Assembly (NCBI GenBank): GCA_902490005.1
Contig: CABUCM010000010.1
Span: forward strand, 11,003-75,002
DNA: 64,000 nt
From: an uncultured Ruminiclostridium sp.
GTDB taxonomy: Bacteria > Bacillota > Clostridia > Oscillospirales > Acutalibacteraceae
Direction of reading: 5' to 3'
Translations under genes and position numbers: made by a program
Notes under the pieces: model-generated
What the model was told of the DNA's origin: nothing
Database searches by the model: none
What the model saw: the letters and a program-made list of their open reading frames with translations, nothing else
Part shown: positions 39,371 through 48,329 of the stretch, piece by piece
Position numbering within the stretch: the first letter of the stretch is position 1
How the letters are laid out: every line of letters begins with the position of its first letter

Positions 39371-39697
39371 CCTATATAGACATACATTGAGTGGGAATAA
39401 GTCTGGAAATTGTAAATATATGAGCACTAAAAATGAGATATCTTAAATAAATGCACATATTTACATAAAATCATCGCATTTTAGTGCTGAAATATATGAT
39501 AAAATATATGATAAAATATATATGGGTTTCATGGAATGATTTTAAAAAAGGGCAGTGATGAATTAGTGCCGAGGCATATTTTTGTATCATTTTTCATAAT
39601 GGGATAGATATCATACCGGATTGGATTTTATGTATATCAAAATATAAATAATACTGGGACAGTATAAAGGATTACAAGATACTATGAGGTGTGTTAG
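39371..39697. other. AT-rich intergenic region before alpha-galactosidase
   Basis: Base composition drops abruptly here compared with the thrS side. The region contains a tandem 12-base repeat and a weak promoter candidate, TTGGAT-16-TATAAA (39621-39648), about 50 bases before the alpha-galactosidase start. No operator was recognised. Confidence 0.5.
39491..39522 (+). repeat. Tandem 12-base repeat (unit AATATATGATAA)
   Basis: Two perfect units and most of a third lie end to end about 180 bases before the alpha-galactosidase gene. They could be a slippage tract in AT-rich DNA or an upstream promoter element. Confidence 0.7.
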
Positions 39698-41788
39698 ATG
39701 AGTCGGTTTATACAAATTCATGAAAATCAAATCCATCTTGTCATAGAAATAACCCAAGCACAACAAGTTCGCCTTTTACACTTAAGTTATTTGGAATTTG
39801 ATAAGAATCAATATTTCCCAAAAGATTCGTTGGATCATGCGAAAATAGTTGAGGTACTAACTACTGGCCTAGGGTATATCGAACATCATGGAATGAAACA
39901 CAATATGACCGGCATGGGCGATAAGCTACGGTATGTTTCCCATACCGATATCTATAATGAACTGGGAAGAAAATTATCCATCGTTCAAGAAGCAGAAGGA
40001 CTGAGGGTAATAAGTCATCTGCAATTTTATAATGGCATTAACACCCTCCGTTCCTGGACTACTGTTGAAAATATTTCTGAAAACGCAATCGGGTTGGAAT
40101 ATGTCTCTTCTTTTGCGTTGTCAGGGATAGCGCAGGTGGACTGTGTTAGCTGGGATCAAAAAAGTATCATTTCCATTCCTCATAACACATGGTATGGCGA
40201 AGCGCAATGGAAAACAAATACGATCAGCGAGTTGGGGTTATCGCAAGTTAATAAATGGAACCGCTTCACTGTAAAATCTATTGAATGTTCCAATACGGGA
40301 ACATGGTCCACCAGCCGTTATCTGCCAATGGGATATTTTCAAAATATACATACGAAAGAATCCTTGTTTTGGCAGATTGAGCATAATGGATCGTGGTGCT
40401 GGGAAATCGGAGATTGCATGGATCGATTGTATCTGCAAATTTCCGGTCCATGCAAAAATAAATCCCATTGGTGGAAAAATTTACAGCCAAAGGAAATATT
40501 TGAAACGGTTCCAGCGGCAATTAGCATTGTTGGAAATGGGTTTGACACCGCCGTAGGTGAGATGACGAAATACCGCCGGATGATTCGTCGCCCGAATTAT
40601 GATAATGAAGTTCTTCCAGTTATTTTTAATGACTACATGAATTGCCTGATGGGGGATCCTACCACGGAAAAGTTGTTTCCCTTGATCGATAGGGCGGCTG
40701 AAGCGGGATGCGAATATTTTTGTATTGATGCCGGTTGGTATTCTGATGGATACTGGTGGGATGGGGTTGGAGAATGGTTTCCGTCTAAAAAACGTTTTCC
40801 AAATGGAATTGAGGAGCCGCTTCGGGCAATTCGTGAAAAAGGAATGATACCGGGATTGTGGCTTGAAATTGAAGTAATGGGATTGCGTTGTCCGTTGGCA
40901 AACAAGCTGCCTGATAATTGGTTCTTTATGCGTCATGGCAAAAGGGTCGTTGACCATTCTCGATATCAGTTGGATTTTCGAAACCCAGACGTTGGAAAAT
41001 ATGCCGATGGTATTATAGAACGTTTGGTGAAACAATATGGCGTTGGTTATATAAAAATGGATTATAACATTGATGCTGGCATCGGAACGGAATTGAATGC
41101 GGATAGTTTCGGAGATGGGCTGTTGGGGCACAACCGCGCTTATCTGCGTTGGTTGGATGGAATCTTTGAAAAATATCCCGATTTGGTAATTGAAAACTGC
41201 GGTAGCGGCGGAATGCGGATGGATTATGCGATGTTATCGTGGCTCAGCATCCAATCGAGCAGCGATCAAACAGACTATGTAAAGAATGCGGCTATCGTAT
41301 CGGGTTGCGCCAGCGCGGTTTGCCCTGAACAGTGCGCGGTATGGTCATATCCTTTGCGCGATGCCGACCGTGAACAGGTTGCCTTTAATATGGTAAACGC
41401 AATGTTGCTGAGAATTCATCAAAGCGGACATTTGGCTGAATTATCTTCGGTAGGCTTCCTCTTGGTAAAAGAAGGAATTGAGGTTTACAAACAGATCCGA
41501 GCTGACATTCGGTATGCGACACCATTTTGGCCGTTGGGAATGCCTTCCTATACCTCGGGATGGCTGGCCTTTGGGCTGAATTGTGAGGGGAAAAGCTATC
41601 TGGCGGTTTGGCGATTAGCTGGGAAAGAGAAGTGCGTAATTCCTCTTTCAAAAGCTAAAAACTTTAAAGAGGTGAAATGCATTTATCCGCGGGAGTTGGA
41701 GCAGAGTTGCAGCCTGAACATTGACCAGCATACTCTTATGATGAGTTTTCCACAGGAAAATGCTGCACGCCTATATCGTTTGTGGTAA
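39698..41788 (+). CDS. GH36 alpha-galactosidase
   Basis: A 696-residue glycoside hydrolase of family 36, releasing alpha-1,6-linked galactose from raffinose-type sugars or melibiose. The N-terminal beta-domain covers about 300 residues. The TIM barrel has CIDAGWY (residue about 350), the nucleophile region YIKMDYN with D455, ENCGSGGMRMDYAML, and the SSSDQTD segment where D523 is the likely acid/base by comparison with GH36 enzymes. There is no signal peptide, so it acts on imported sugar inside the cell. GAGGTG precedes ATG 39698. It is the first complete gene of the island. Confidence 0.9.
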   Translation: MSRFIQIHENQIHLVIEITQAQQVRLLHLSYLEFDKNQYFPKDSLDHAKIVEVLTTGLGYIEHHGMKHNMTGMGDKLRYVSHTDIYNELGRKLSIVQEAEGLRVISHLQFYNGINTLRSWTTVENISENAIGLEYVSSFALSGIAQVDCVSWDQKSIISIPHNTWYGEAQWKTNTISELGLSQVNKWNRFTVKSIECSNTGTWSTSRYLPMGYFQNIHTKESLFWQIEHNGSWCWEIGDCMDRLYLQISGPCKNKSHWWKNLQPKEIFETVPAAISIVGNGFDTAVGEMTKYRRMIRRPNYDNEVLPVIFNDYMNCLMGDPTTEKLFPLIDRAAEAGCEYFCIDAGWYSDGYWWDGVGEWFPSKKRFPNGIEEPLRAIREKGMIPGLWLEIEVMGLRCPLANKLPDNWFFMRHGKRVVDHSRYQLDFRNPDVGKYADGIIERLVKQYGVGYIKMDYNIDAGIGTELNADSFGDGLLGHNRAYLRWLDGIFEKYPDLVIENCGSGGMRMDYAMLSWLSIQSSSDQTDYVKNAAIVSGCASAVCPEQCAVWSYPLRDADREQVAFNMVNAMLLRIHQSGHLAELSSVGFLLVKEGIEVYKQIRADIRYATPFWPLGMPSYTSGWLAFGLNCEGKSYLAVWRLAGKEKCVIPLSKAKNFKEVKCIYPRELEQSCSLNIDQHTLMMSFPQENAARLYRLW

Positions 41789-42257
41789 TATATATTATGA
41801 ATTGTTAACGGTACAATATTTATGGCTATATTTTATGGTTCCATGGACTTAGAGGCTTTTGAATAATTAATCCAGCATAAATAATTGCAAATATTTGGAC
41901 GGGATTTATGCTAGACTGAATTTTATGGTATAGAATTATAGATTTATTTAGGATGAATTGTGAGAAAGCAATTGTGCTTGTCTTGCATTGCCAAAAAGTT
42001 AGTTGTTAGTCCCACCGTTCTTTTGTTTAAATTAAATTTTCAATCGTGTATCACTAATTGTGATTATAGTATTATAGATTTGCCAATAGTAATCTGAATA
42101 AAGCAGACTAATGAACATATCAGAATAAAAAATTATGTTTCATATGGAGCTTTCCCTATGATGGAATATGCACTTTAGATTACGATGCTATTTTTCACTA
42201 AAAATAAGCTGGATTTTCTAATAAAGAAAATCTTAAAAATTTCATGAAAAGTGTTCT
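41789..42257. other. AT-rich region without recognised gene
   Basis: About 470 bases between the alpha-galactosidase and an IS remnant. All frames are broken. I see no terminator, RNA or known protein fragment here. Confidence 0.6.
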
Positions 42258-42779
42258 AAAGGCCCTTGGGTGTAGTCTGCTGTTGCACAGAACCAAGAAA
42301 AACGGACATTGACGAAAAGCCCCCTGACGTAGGAAAATAATAACTACGACAGGGGGCGATTTGTATGGCAAGACCATATACACATGTACAAGGGGTAGAA
42401 AAAGAAATGCTGGAGATGAAAGCAGCAGGGGAAAAACCGTGAAATAGCGGAGAGTTTTGGTTTTAAGGACAAATATGTAGTAAAGAGATGGGTCAAACGG
42501 TATAACTGGCGAATGCGGGAAATGGAAGCGGGAATCATGCCCCGTCGCCGGGGAAGACCGACAAAGGGATACGTGCCAACGGAGCAAGAAAAGGACAATG
42601 AAATTCGGCGATTTCATCTGGTTTTACAATCATGAGCGTTTTCAACTCAAATCAAAACTGGCGCCGCTTGAAAAGCGGCGCCAGTTTGCGTAATTTCCCG
42701 TATTTCTACGCTAGGGGCTTCTTTTTACTGTCTGTTCCTTCTGCTTCAACGCAGTTTTAGACTACACCCGAGGGCCTTT
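42258..42779 (+). mobile_element. Internally deleted IS3-family element
   Basis: A 522-base element with terminal inverted repeats: left 42258-42278 and right 42759-42779 match at 20 of 21 positions (inner core TGTAGTCT / AGACTACA). Inside, from ATG 42365, is an OrfA-like helix-turn-helix protein (MARPYTHVQG, then by frameshift NREIAESFGF, KRWVKRYNW, RRRGRPTKG). It runs straight into the last 29 residues of an OrfB transposase (FIWFYNHERFQLKSK ... KRRQFA, stop at 42691). The catalytic DDE part of OrfB is missing, so the copy cannot move by itself. A hairpin near 42321-42357 is like those at IS ends. Confidence 0.82.
42365..42693 (+). pseudogene. Frameshifted OrfA fused to OrfB C-terminus (IS3 family)
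   Basis: OrfA opens at 42365, reads to the AAGEKP region and then meets a stop. Removing one G from the GGGG at about 42429-42432 restores the frame (AAGKNREIAESFG). OrfA sequence continues to about 42605 (EQEKDNEIRRF), where an internal deletion joins it to the OrfB end. The dyad TGGCGCCGCTT / AAGCGGCGCCA sits at the OrfB end. Confidence 0.78.
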
Positions 42780-43235
42780 GTCATATAAAGCTAACATTTG
42801 GTGTGTTGACGGAGCAAAAAGCTTAAGGGTTACAAACGGAATTAAACTCCTTAAATACAGAACTGTGTTTTCAATATGAATTTAGGCTCCTGGCATAATC
42901 TTTCGATATGTTTTAGTTTGCTTCGGATTTGCAGTTCTCGAGATATCGCCATTTTTACCTATACTCAATAGACTTTACCGTCTTAAGTATTGGAGAACGC
43001 TCTTGTTTTTTAGTCTGCGTTTATTTCCTGTTTTAACTCCACCGCGAAGCGCTTCTCATTAATTATACTAATGATCGATTACAAGAGAGTAATGTCGACA
43101 ATCAAAACCTGCAAAGGAAAAGCCAAACGTTAAAGTCCTAAGCTTATAAAGAAGAAGTGCTTTTTATTGAAATTACGGAAAAGGCGATTCAGAATATACA
43201 ACCATGAATTATATGATTTGATCACGATTAAAATA
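42780..43235. other. Region without recognised gene
   Basis: About 455 bases between the IS remnant and a convergent oxidoreductase gene. Frames are short and unlike any family I know. No clear terminator was found. Confidence 0.55.
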
Positions 43236-44324
43236 TTATTTGCACCATAGTTTCTTTGTTGTTGTAATGTCTTGTCCCGTTTCTAAGGCCTTTGTAAGAC
43301 AATGTGATAGATAAGTGTCTTGGCATGCCTCTGCTAGACCGTAAAACTCTTTTCCGTTCTCTACATACTCTTTCATATCCAACAAAACTTGTGTAATCGC
43401 CAATTCTTCATCGTTTAAACGCCGTTGATCTGAAATGGTTTTCTCTTCAAATGGGTTTCGATAAATATATTGATCATTTAACATAAGGCCGCGGAGAGAA
43501 TATCCTTCATGACTGGAATACTGACCTAAATCAATTCGTTTGATCTCTGAACACGCATACTCACCGTGATCATTAATATAACGAACAGTTTGATTAAAGA
43601 TTTCACCTTTAGTGCCGCATATTCTCAAAAATCGAGAGCGAATCTGAGAAAAATACTGTTCGTCACAGAAATCCAAATAAGCGACCTTACCGTTGGAAAA
43701 CTCGAACGTAGCAGTATCCCTAGGAACTCTAAGCATATGATCGTTATATACCAATCCAGATCTACTACAAGTTTCACGTAATTCCTGGTAAAACCTTTTA
43801 GCAGAAATAGTACACGTTTCAAATTTTACTCCTAAGTAGCGGCGAATCATATTAATCCCATGATAACCATGAAGCATGGACATCAAAACATCCGTAGGCT
43901 CCCCGATCATACCGTTTTGTATTATATTCATTAATGCGCTGTGGTATGGTTGGGCAAAATATTGCTCAGCCACTTGGATTTTTACTGGATAGTGTGTGGA
44001 CTCTTCCCAGATTTGATCAACAGTTTCTAAGGTAGGCGCAATTGGCGTTTCGGAGAGAATTGGAACATTTAGGGCAAATAGTTTTTTATTATATTCAAAC
44101 GCCACTTCCCAAGGGTAAGATACTACAACAAAATCTAAGTCTTTCTTGATTAACTCATCAAAGTCGTAAAAAACAGGCACATGAAACTTCTTTTGGAAAA
44201 TTTGGCCTTTTTCTTTGTTTCTCATAAGAACTCCAACGACTTCAAAGGTATCAGGAAGTGTGTTAGCGATGCGCATAAAGAACTCTGAACGCCATCCAGC
44301 GCCTAAAACAGCAAATTTAATCAT
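43236..44324 (-). CDS. Gfo/Idh/MocA family oxidoreductase (variant active-site motif)
   Basis: A 362-residue NAD(P)-dependent sugar oxidoreductase-like protein. The Rossmann motif is VLGAGWRSEFFMRIA at the N-terminus, and the alpha/beta C-terminal domain begins near residue 125. The usual catalytic EKP motif is replaced by SETP (LSETPIAP, about residue 91), so the conserved lysine is absent. Either the enzyme uses another residue or it has a different role. AGAAGGAG precedes the start at 44324. It lies 44 bases downstream of a second family member on the same strand and probably shares its transcript. Confidence 0.82.
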   Translation of the reverse strand: MIKFAVLGAGWRSEFFMRIANTLPDTFEVVGVLMRNKEKGQIFQKKFHVPVFYDFDELIKKDLDFVVVSYPWEVAFEYNKKLFALNVPILSETPIAPTLETVDQIWEESTHYPVKIQVAEQYFAQPYHSALMNIIQNGMIGEPTDVLMSMLHGYHGINMIRRYLGVKFETCTISAKRFYQELRETCSRSGLVYNDHMLRVPRDTATFEFSNGKVAYLDFCDEQYFSQIRSRFLRICGTKGEIFNQTVRYINDHGEYACSEIKRIDLGQYSSHEGYSLRGLMLNDQYIYRNPFEEKTISDQRRLNDEELAITQVLLDMKEYVENGKEFYGLAEACQDTYLSHCLTKALETGQDITTTKKLWCK

Positions 44325-44368
44325 GATAAAGCTCCTTCTAATTTATGTTAAATGAAATCCCAGCGTTT

Positions 44369-45439
44369 TTATATAGAAACCCACCTCTTTTCTTTTGCGG
44401 ATTGGAATAACGCCTCGATCGTCCTTAGTGTCCAATATTGTGATTCTAAATCATTACCGGACAAAAGGGAAAAATCCTCCTCCAATATAATGTCCCGAAA
44501 TGAAGAAACAATATCTAAGCACATGTCAGTATTAATTGGCTCAGGGGCATAGCAAGTTTCCAAACCGCAATATGAGATAGGCTGAAAGCCTTTTGGGCAT
44601 TTGGAAGGTGAATATATAACCATTGGAATATCAGATGAAAAGAAGTTTAAAAAAATAATTCCTTCAGTACCATACACCCGTATATCCCATGCATTAGTAC
44701 CTGGCCGGCTACCGGTATTATAATTGCAACGCATAGTGCCGCCCACCCCATTGCTCCACCGAAATAAAGCATTGCAACTATCTTTAATAGTAACATTTAT
44801 TAACGCATTATCTATACCGACCCTTTGAGGTTGTAATGTACTCATATCAGCAAAAGCGCCTATTATTTTCCCTTGCAAATAAATAAATGTACTTACAATA
44901 TAAATTCCTAAGTCCCCGGTTACCCCCCAGATATTTTTTGTATCATCATAATACCATGCGGCATGACCAGGGCCTCTATGTGACATGTTACCGTCTAGAG
45001 AAACAACTTTTCCAATTAAACCTGATTCCAAACTCTGCTTACAGAGCTTTAGGTACGGGTAATTGTTAAAAGGTAATGCCATAACAACCTTCCCGCTTTT
45101 TTTTGCGGCCTCTTTTATCTCTAATAGGTCATTGGAATCTAAAGAAACTGGCTTTTCTATTAAAACATGCTTACCGGCATTTAATGATTTAATACTAAGA
45201 TCTTTGTGACTTGCCGGTGGAGTGCAAATGACAACAGCCTCAATGTCTGAAGACAGCAACTCTTCCACCGAAGAAAAATAGGGTGTATTATATTGGTGCG
45301 ATAACTTTTTTAACAGTGTCGGGTTTACATCGTAGATTCCTTGTGTCTGAATTCCAGGAATGTTCTGTATGGATGGAAGATATCGTATCTGTGCGATATT
45401 CCCACACCCTAAAATACCAATTTTCAAAACTTTATCCAT
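44369..45439 (-). CDS. Gfo/Idh/MocA family oxidoreductase
   Basis: A 356-residue NAD(P)-dependent oxidoreductase of the glucose-fructose oxidoreductase / inositol dehydrogenase family. The Rossmann motif ILGCGNIAQIRYLPSI is at residues 8-23. The conserved EKP motif is intact (HVLIEKPVSLDS, about residue 95). The C-terminal substrate domain includes a GHAAWYYDDTKNIWG segment. It should oxidise or reduce a sugar or cyclitol; the substrate is unknown. It is transcribed divergently from the ABC importer, with an operator-like palindrome between them. Confidence 0.87.
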   Translation of the reverse strand: MDKVLKIGILGCGNIAQIRYLPSIQNIPGIQTQGIYDVNPTLLKKLSHQYNTPYFSSVEELLSSDIEAVVICTPPASHKDLSIKSLNAGKHVLIEKPVSLDSNDLLEIKEAAKKSGKVVMALPFNNYPYLKLCKQSLESGLIGKVVSLDGNMSHRGPGHAAWYYDDTKNIWGVTGDLGIYIVSTFIYLQGKIIGAFADMSTLQPQRVGIDNALINVTIKDSCNALFRWSNGVGGTMRCNYNTGSRPGTNAWDIRVYGTEGIIFLNFFSSDIPMVIYSPSKCPKGFQPISYCGLETCYAPEPINTDMCLDIVSSFRDIILEEDFSLLSGNDLESQYWTLRTIEALFQSAKEKRWVSI

Positions 45440-45493
45440 ATTAAATACACCTTTCTCTTTTTCTCAAGTATCGCTTGTAATATCTAATTTATG

Positions 45494-45507
45494 TGAAATC
45501 GGTTTCA
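45494..45507. promoter_or_regulatory. Operator palindrome (LacI/CcpA type)
   Basis: TGAAATCGGTTTCA is a near-perfect inverted repeat. It fits the catabolite-responsive element pattern (TGWAANCGNTNWCA) and LacI-family sites in general. It lies 55 bases before the minus-strand oxidoreductase start and about 170 bases before the importer promoter. It may bind CcpA or the LacI regulator at 50,746. Confidence 0.6.
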
Positions 45508-45678
45508 GAAAACATTAAACACAATAAAACCTGATAATTACTGGAAGATACAAACAATATTATATACGAAAAAAGTTATTAGTCAATATATAATTTGCAT
45601 ATTTTGAAAACAGTCTACAAAAATTATATAAAAAATAGTTTAAAAATCACGAAAAAAAATAATTAAAATAAAAAAATG

Positions 45679-45707
45679 TTGACAACAAAAGAAGAAATAG
45701 GTATTAT
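45679..45707 (+). promoter_or_regulatory. Strong promoter of ABC importer operon
   Basis: TTGACA and TATTAT are separated by exactly 17 bases. Transcription from about 45714 gives a leader of about 113 bases before the binding-protein gene. Confidence 0.8.
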
Positions 45708-45719
45708 TTACCCAGACAG

Positions 45720-45779
45720 TTGATTGATTTGTAGATAGGAAAATATTTTCCTGTTATAAAATATATGCAAATCAACCAA
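45720..45779 (+). promoter_or_regulatory. Nested inverted repeats in importer leader
   Basis: TTGATTGATTTG (45720-45731) and CAAATCAACCAA (45768-45779) can pair at 11 of 12 positions. They enclose the perfect 14-base palindrome GGAAAATATTTTCC (45738-45751). The structure begins right at the expected transcript start. It could be an mRNA 5' stabiliser or a regulator binding site. Confidence 0.55.
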
Positions 45780-45826
45780 TTGAATTTAAGCTCTAGACGG
45801 GCAAAAGATTAAGGAGGAACTATTTT

Positions 45827-47164
45827 ATGAAATGCCTATCTCGGAAAAAATGTGCGGCGCTTGCTTTAGCAGGGGTAATGGCGCTGTTGTCTGCGGCTTG
45901 TAGTGCAGACAACGGTACGACTGCAAGTGGCGGGGAAACGTCATCGGCCGCGGGTGAAGCTTCAACCACCTCTAGTGCGGTTCCGGCAGAAAAGGAAACT
46001 ATCGTGTTTTCTTTTGACCGTGGTGTCGGGGATGCGGTTAGCGAGTTAGTGGAAAACTACAATGCCTCACAAGACCTTGTGACAGTTGAGACTATCGATC
46101 TGCCTCAAAACACAAACCAGGTTCATGATGATTTCGCAACAAAGCTTGCTACCGGTGATGATACTGTAGATTTATTTGCGGTAGATAAAACGTTTATCCC
46201 GGAATTCAGCGCAGCCGGCTGGCTACAGCCTTTGGATGAATATTTTGACGAAGATTATATGTCACAGTTTATTTCTGCTACTAATATGGCTAGCTACTAT
46301 AACGGTCAAATGACTGCTATCGCATGGTTTACAAATGCAAACATGTTATTTTATCGTTCCGACATATTGGAAGATAATGGTCTGGAACCTCCAAAAACTT
46401 TTGAGGAATTGGAGCAGATGTGTAAGGATTTGACAGGCCAGGGAGGTACCGAATATGGTATCACTTTCCAAGGGGCGCAATATGAGGGAATGGTATGCTG
46501 CTGGCTTGAATATATCTGGAGCAATGGCGGAGACGTGTATGATGAAAATGGCAATCTGACAGTCGGCTCACAGAATGTTATTGATGGCACTGAGTTTATG
46601 GTCAATTTGGCGAAGAATTATGCGCCAGAGGGTATTACTACCTATCAGGAAACTGAAAGCGAACAAGTCTTTTTAGAGGGTAAAGCGCTGTTCCATCGCA
46701 ATTCGCCCTATGTCTGGGCTAAATCCAATGCCGAAGGTTCCAAAGTAGCTGGCAAGGTTGGTTACTGCCAGTTGCCGGCAGGACCGGATGGGGATAAAGG
46801 TTATACTATGCAAGGCGGTCTGAGCTTAAGTATTAATGTAAACTCTAGTGATTCGAAGAAAACGGCGTGTGTGGATTTTATTCGCTATTTGCTGAGTGAA
46901 GAGGGACAGAGAATTATGGGCGCTAATTATGCGTTCCCGCCTGTTCTGGCATCTTCTTATGCGGATTCCGAAGTTTTAGAGGCTTCTCCGGTATTTGACG
47001 GTTATGATAAGTATATTGAAGATTCTAAGGAGCGTCCTGCTGTACTCGATTACGCTAAAGTGACCGATGCAATTCAGAAGAATATCCACCAAGCACTTAC
47101 TGGGCAGACTGATGTGGAAACCGCTATTTCAAATTTGGAATCCGAATTGGAAGCTATCGGTTAA
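45827..47164 (+). CDS. ABC sugar importer, substrate-binding lipoprotein
   Basis: A 445-residue family 1 extracellular solute-binding protein. The lipobox LSAAC places the lipid anchor at C25, followed by a low-complexity S/T/A/G linker. The mature domain has the usual sugar-binding features: SELVENYNASQD, DLFAVDKTFIPEFSAAGWL and a late FIRYLLSEEGQRIMG. It should capture an oligosaccharide outside the cell. AAGGAGG precedes ATG 45827. Two permease genes follow. The island enzymes suggest raffinose- or fructan-type substrates, which is inference. Confidence 0.92.
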   Translation: MKCLSRKKCAALALAGVMALLSAACSADNGTTASGGETSSAAGEASTTSSAVPAEKETIVFSFDRGVGDAVSELVENYNASQDLVTVETIDLPQNTNQVHDDFATKLATGDDTVDLFAVDKTFIPEFSAAGWLQPLDEYFDEDYMSQFISATNMASYYNGQMTAIAWFTNANMLFYRSDILEDNGLEPPKTFEELEQMCKDLTGQGGTEYGITFQGAQYEGMVCCWLEYIWSNGGDVYDENGNLTVGSQNVIDGTEFMVNLAKNYAPEGITTYQETESEQVFLEGKALFHRNSPYVWAKSNAEGSKVAGKVGYCQLPAGPDGDKGYTMQGGLSLSINVNSSDSKKTACVDFIRYLLSEEGQRIMGANYAFPPVLASSYADSEVLEASPVFDGYDKYIEDSKERPAVLDYAKVTDAIQKNIHQALTGQTDVETAISNLESELEAIG

Positions 47165-47358
47165 AATCGAAAACTGGGATCTTTGTGAGGTTTTGTAGGA
47201 ATAAGCACTTTTATTATTCTACATATGTTTATTGAGATTTCAGTTAATTAAGGAAAGATGATGGCAAGGACGCTTCCGAAAGAAAGTTGGTCTGAAACAT
47301 GTAAAGATGGTATGATGTAGACTTTGCCATCAAATCGATTAACACAAACACAAGTTAA

Positions 47359-47388
47359 AGGGCTACCTGCAAATGGCCAGGTAGCCCT
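47359..47388 (+). other. Intercistronic hairpin between binding-protein and permease genes
   Basis: An 11-bp perfect stem, AGGGCTACCTG / CAGGTAGCCCT, with an 8-base loop and no T-run, 23 bases before the permease start. It probably protects the upstream message from 3' decay, so that binding protein is made in excess over the permeases. A similar hairpin occurs at 60,162 in the second importer operon. Confidence 0.72.
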
Positions 47389-47410
47389 AAAAGTAAAAGG
47401 GGTATTTCTT

Positions 47411-48310
47411 ATGAAAGGAACGATGGAAAAACGAGAGGCCAGAGCCGCGTGGGTTATGATGGCTCCAGCGCTAATCGTAATTGCTGTAGTCGCAATTTGG
47501 CCTGTTATGAACACCTTTTATATGAGTATGCATGAAATGGTGTTGACAAAACCTCAAGATGGGCAGCCGTTTGTCTTTTTAGATCATTATATTAAGTTCT
47601 TTCAAAATACGGAAGCTTTAGGGGCGCTGGGATTTACCTTTCTGTTTACAGTAACTTCCGTTTTCCTTGAATTAATTTTGGGAATGGTAATTGCTGTTTT
47701 AATGAATAAAACGTTTAAGGGAAGAGGACTTTTTCGAGCAACAATGTTGGTCCCATGGGCTGTTCCAACCTCTGTGGCAGCGTTAATGATGAAATTCTTT
47801 TTTAATGATCAATATGGTGTTTTTAATGACGTGATTGTACGGTTAGGATTAAGCGATCACTATATCGCGTGGCTTGGTACACCTGGAGGCGCATTTTTCG
47901 CAGTTGTTTTTGCTGACGTTTGGAAAACGTCGGCTTATATGGGGTTGCTAATTTTAGCCGGCTTACAGATGGTTCCGGAATCAATGTATGAATCGGCGAA
48001 AATAGATGGTGCCGGCGTATTTACTAGGTTTTTTAAGATCACTATTCCAGTTATTAAAAATACAATTTTGGTTGCTATGCTGTTTAGAACTTTAGATGCT
48101 TTCCGCGCGTTTGATATGATTCAAGTTATGACTAACGGTGGACCAGGTGGAAGTACGGAAACGATGTCAATGTATGCCTATACTAACTTGATGAGTTATA
48201 TGGATTTTGGTTATGGGTCTACAGTCGCTGTAGTTACTTTTGTGGTTATCTTTTTGATTAGTATGATTTATATGAAGCTTATGGGTAATAAGCTGACTGA
48301 TGTTGATTGA
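47411..48310 (+). CDS. ABC sugar permease (MalF-type)
   Basis: A 299-residue inner-membrane permease of the carbohydrate uptake CUT1 type. About six transmembrane helices are visible, starting with VMMAPALIVIAVVAIWPV. The ATPase-contacting EAA loop is YESAKIDGAGVFTRFFKITIPV. ATG 47411 is chosen because AAAAGGGG lies 8 bases upstream; the in-frame opening at 47324 spans the intercistronic hairpin and is rejected. No ATPase gene is present in the locus, so a shared MsmK-type ATPase is expected elsewhere. Confidence 0.92.
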   Translation: MKGTMEKREARAAWVMMAPALIVIAVVAIWPVMNTFYMSMHEMVLTKPQDGQPFVFLDHYIKFFQNTEALGALGFTFLFTVTSVFLELILGMVIAVLMNKTFKGRGLFRATMLVPWAVPTSVAALMMKFFFNDQYGVFNDVIVRLGLSDHYIAWLGTPGGAFFAVVFADVWKTSAYMGLLILAGLQMVPESMYESAKIDGAGVFTRFFKITIPVIKNTILVAMLFRTLDAFRAFDMIQVMTNGGPGGSTETMSMYAYTNLMSYMDFGYGSTVAVVTFVVIFLISMIYMKLMGNKLTDVD

Positions 48311-48329
48311 TAAAAGGGGTATGGTGACA

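Noticed and set aside
39491..39522. Possible CRISPR repeat
   Set aside because: The units are adjacent without spacers and only 12 bases long.
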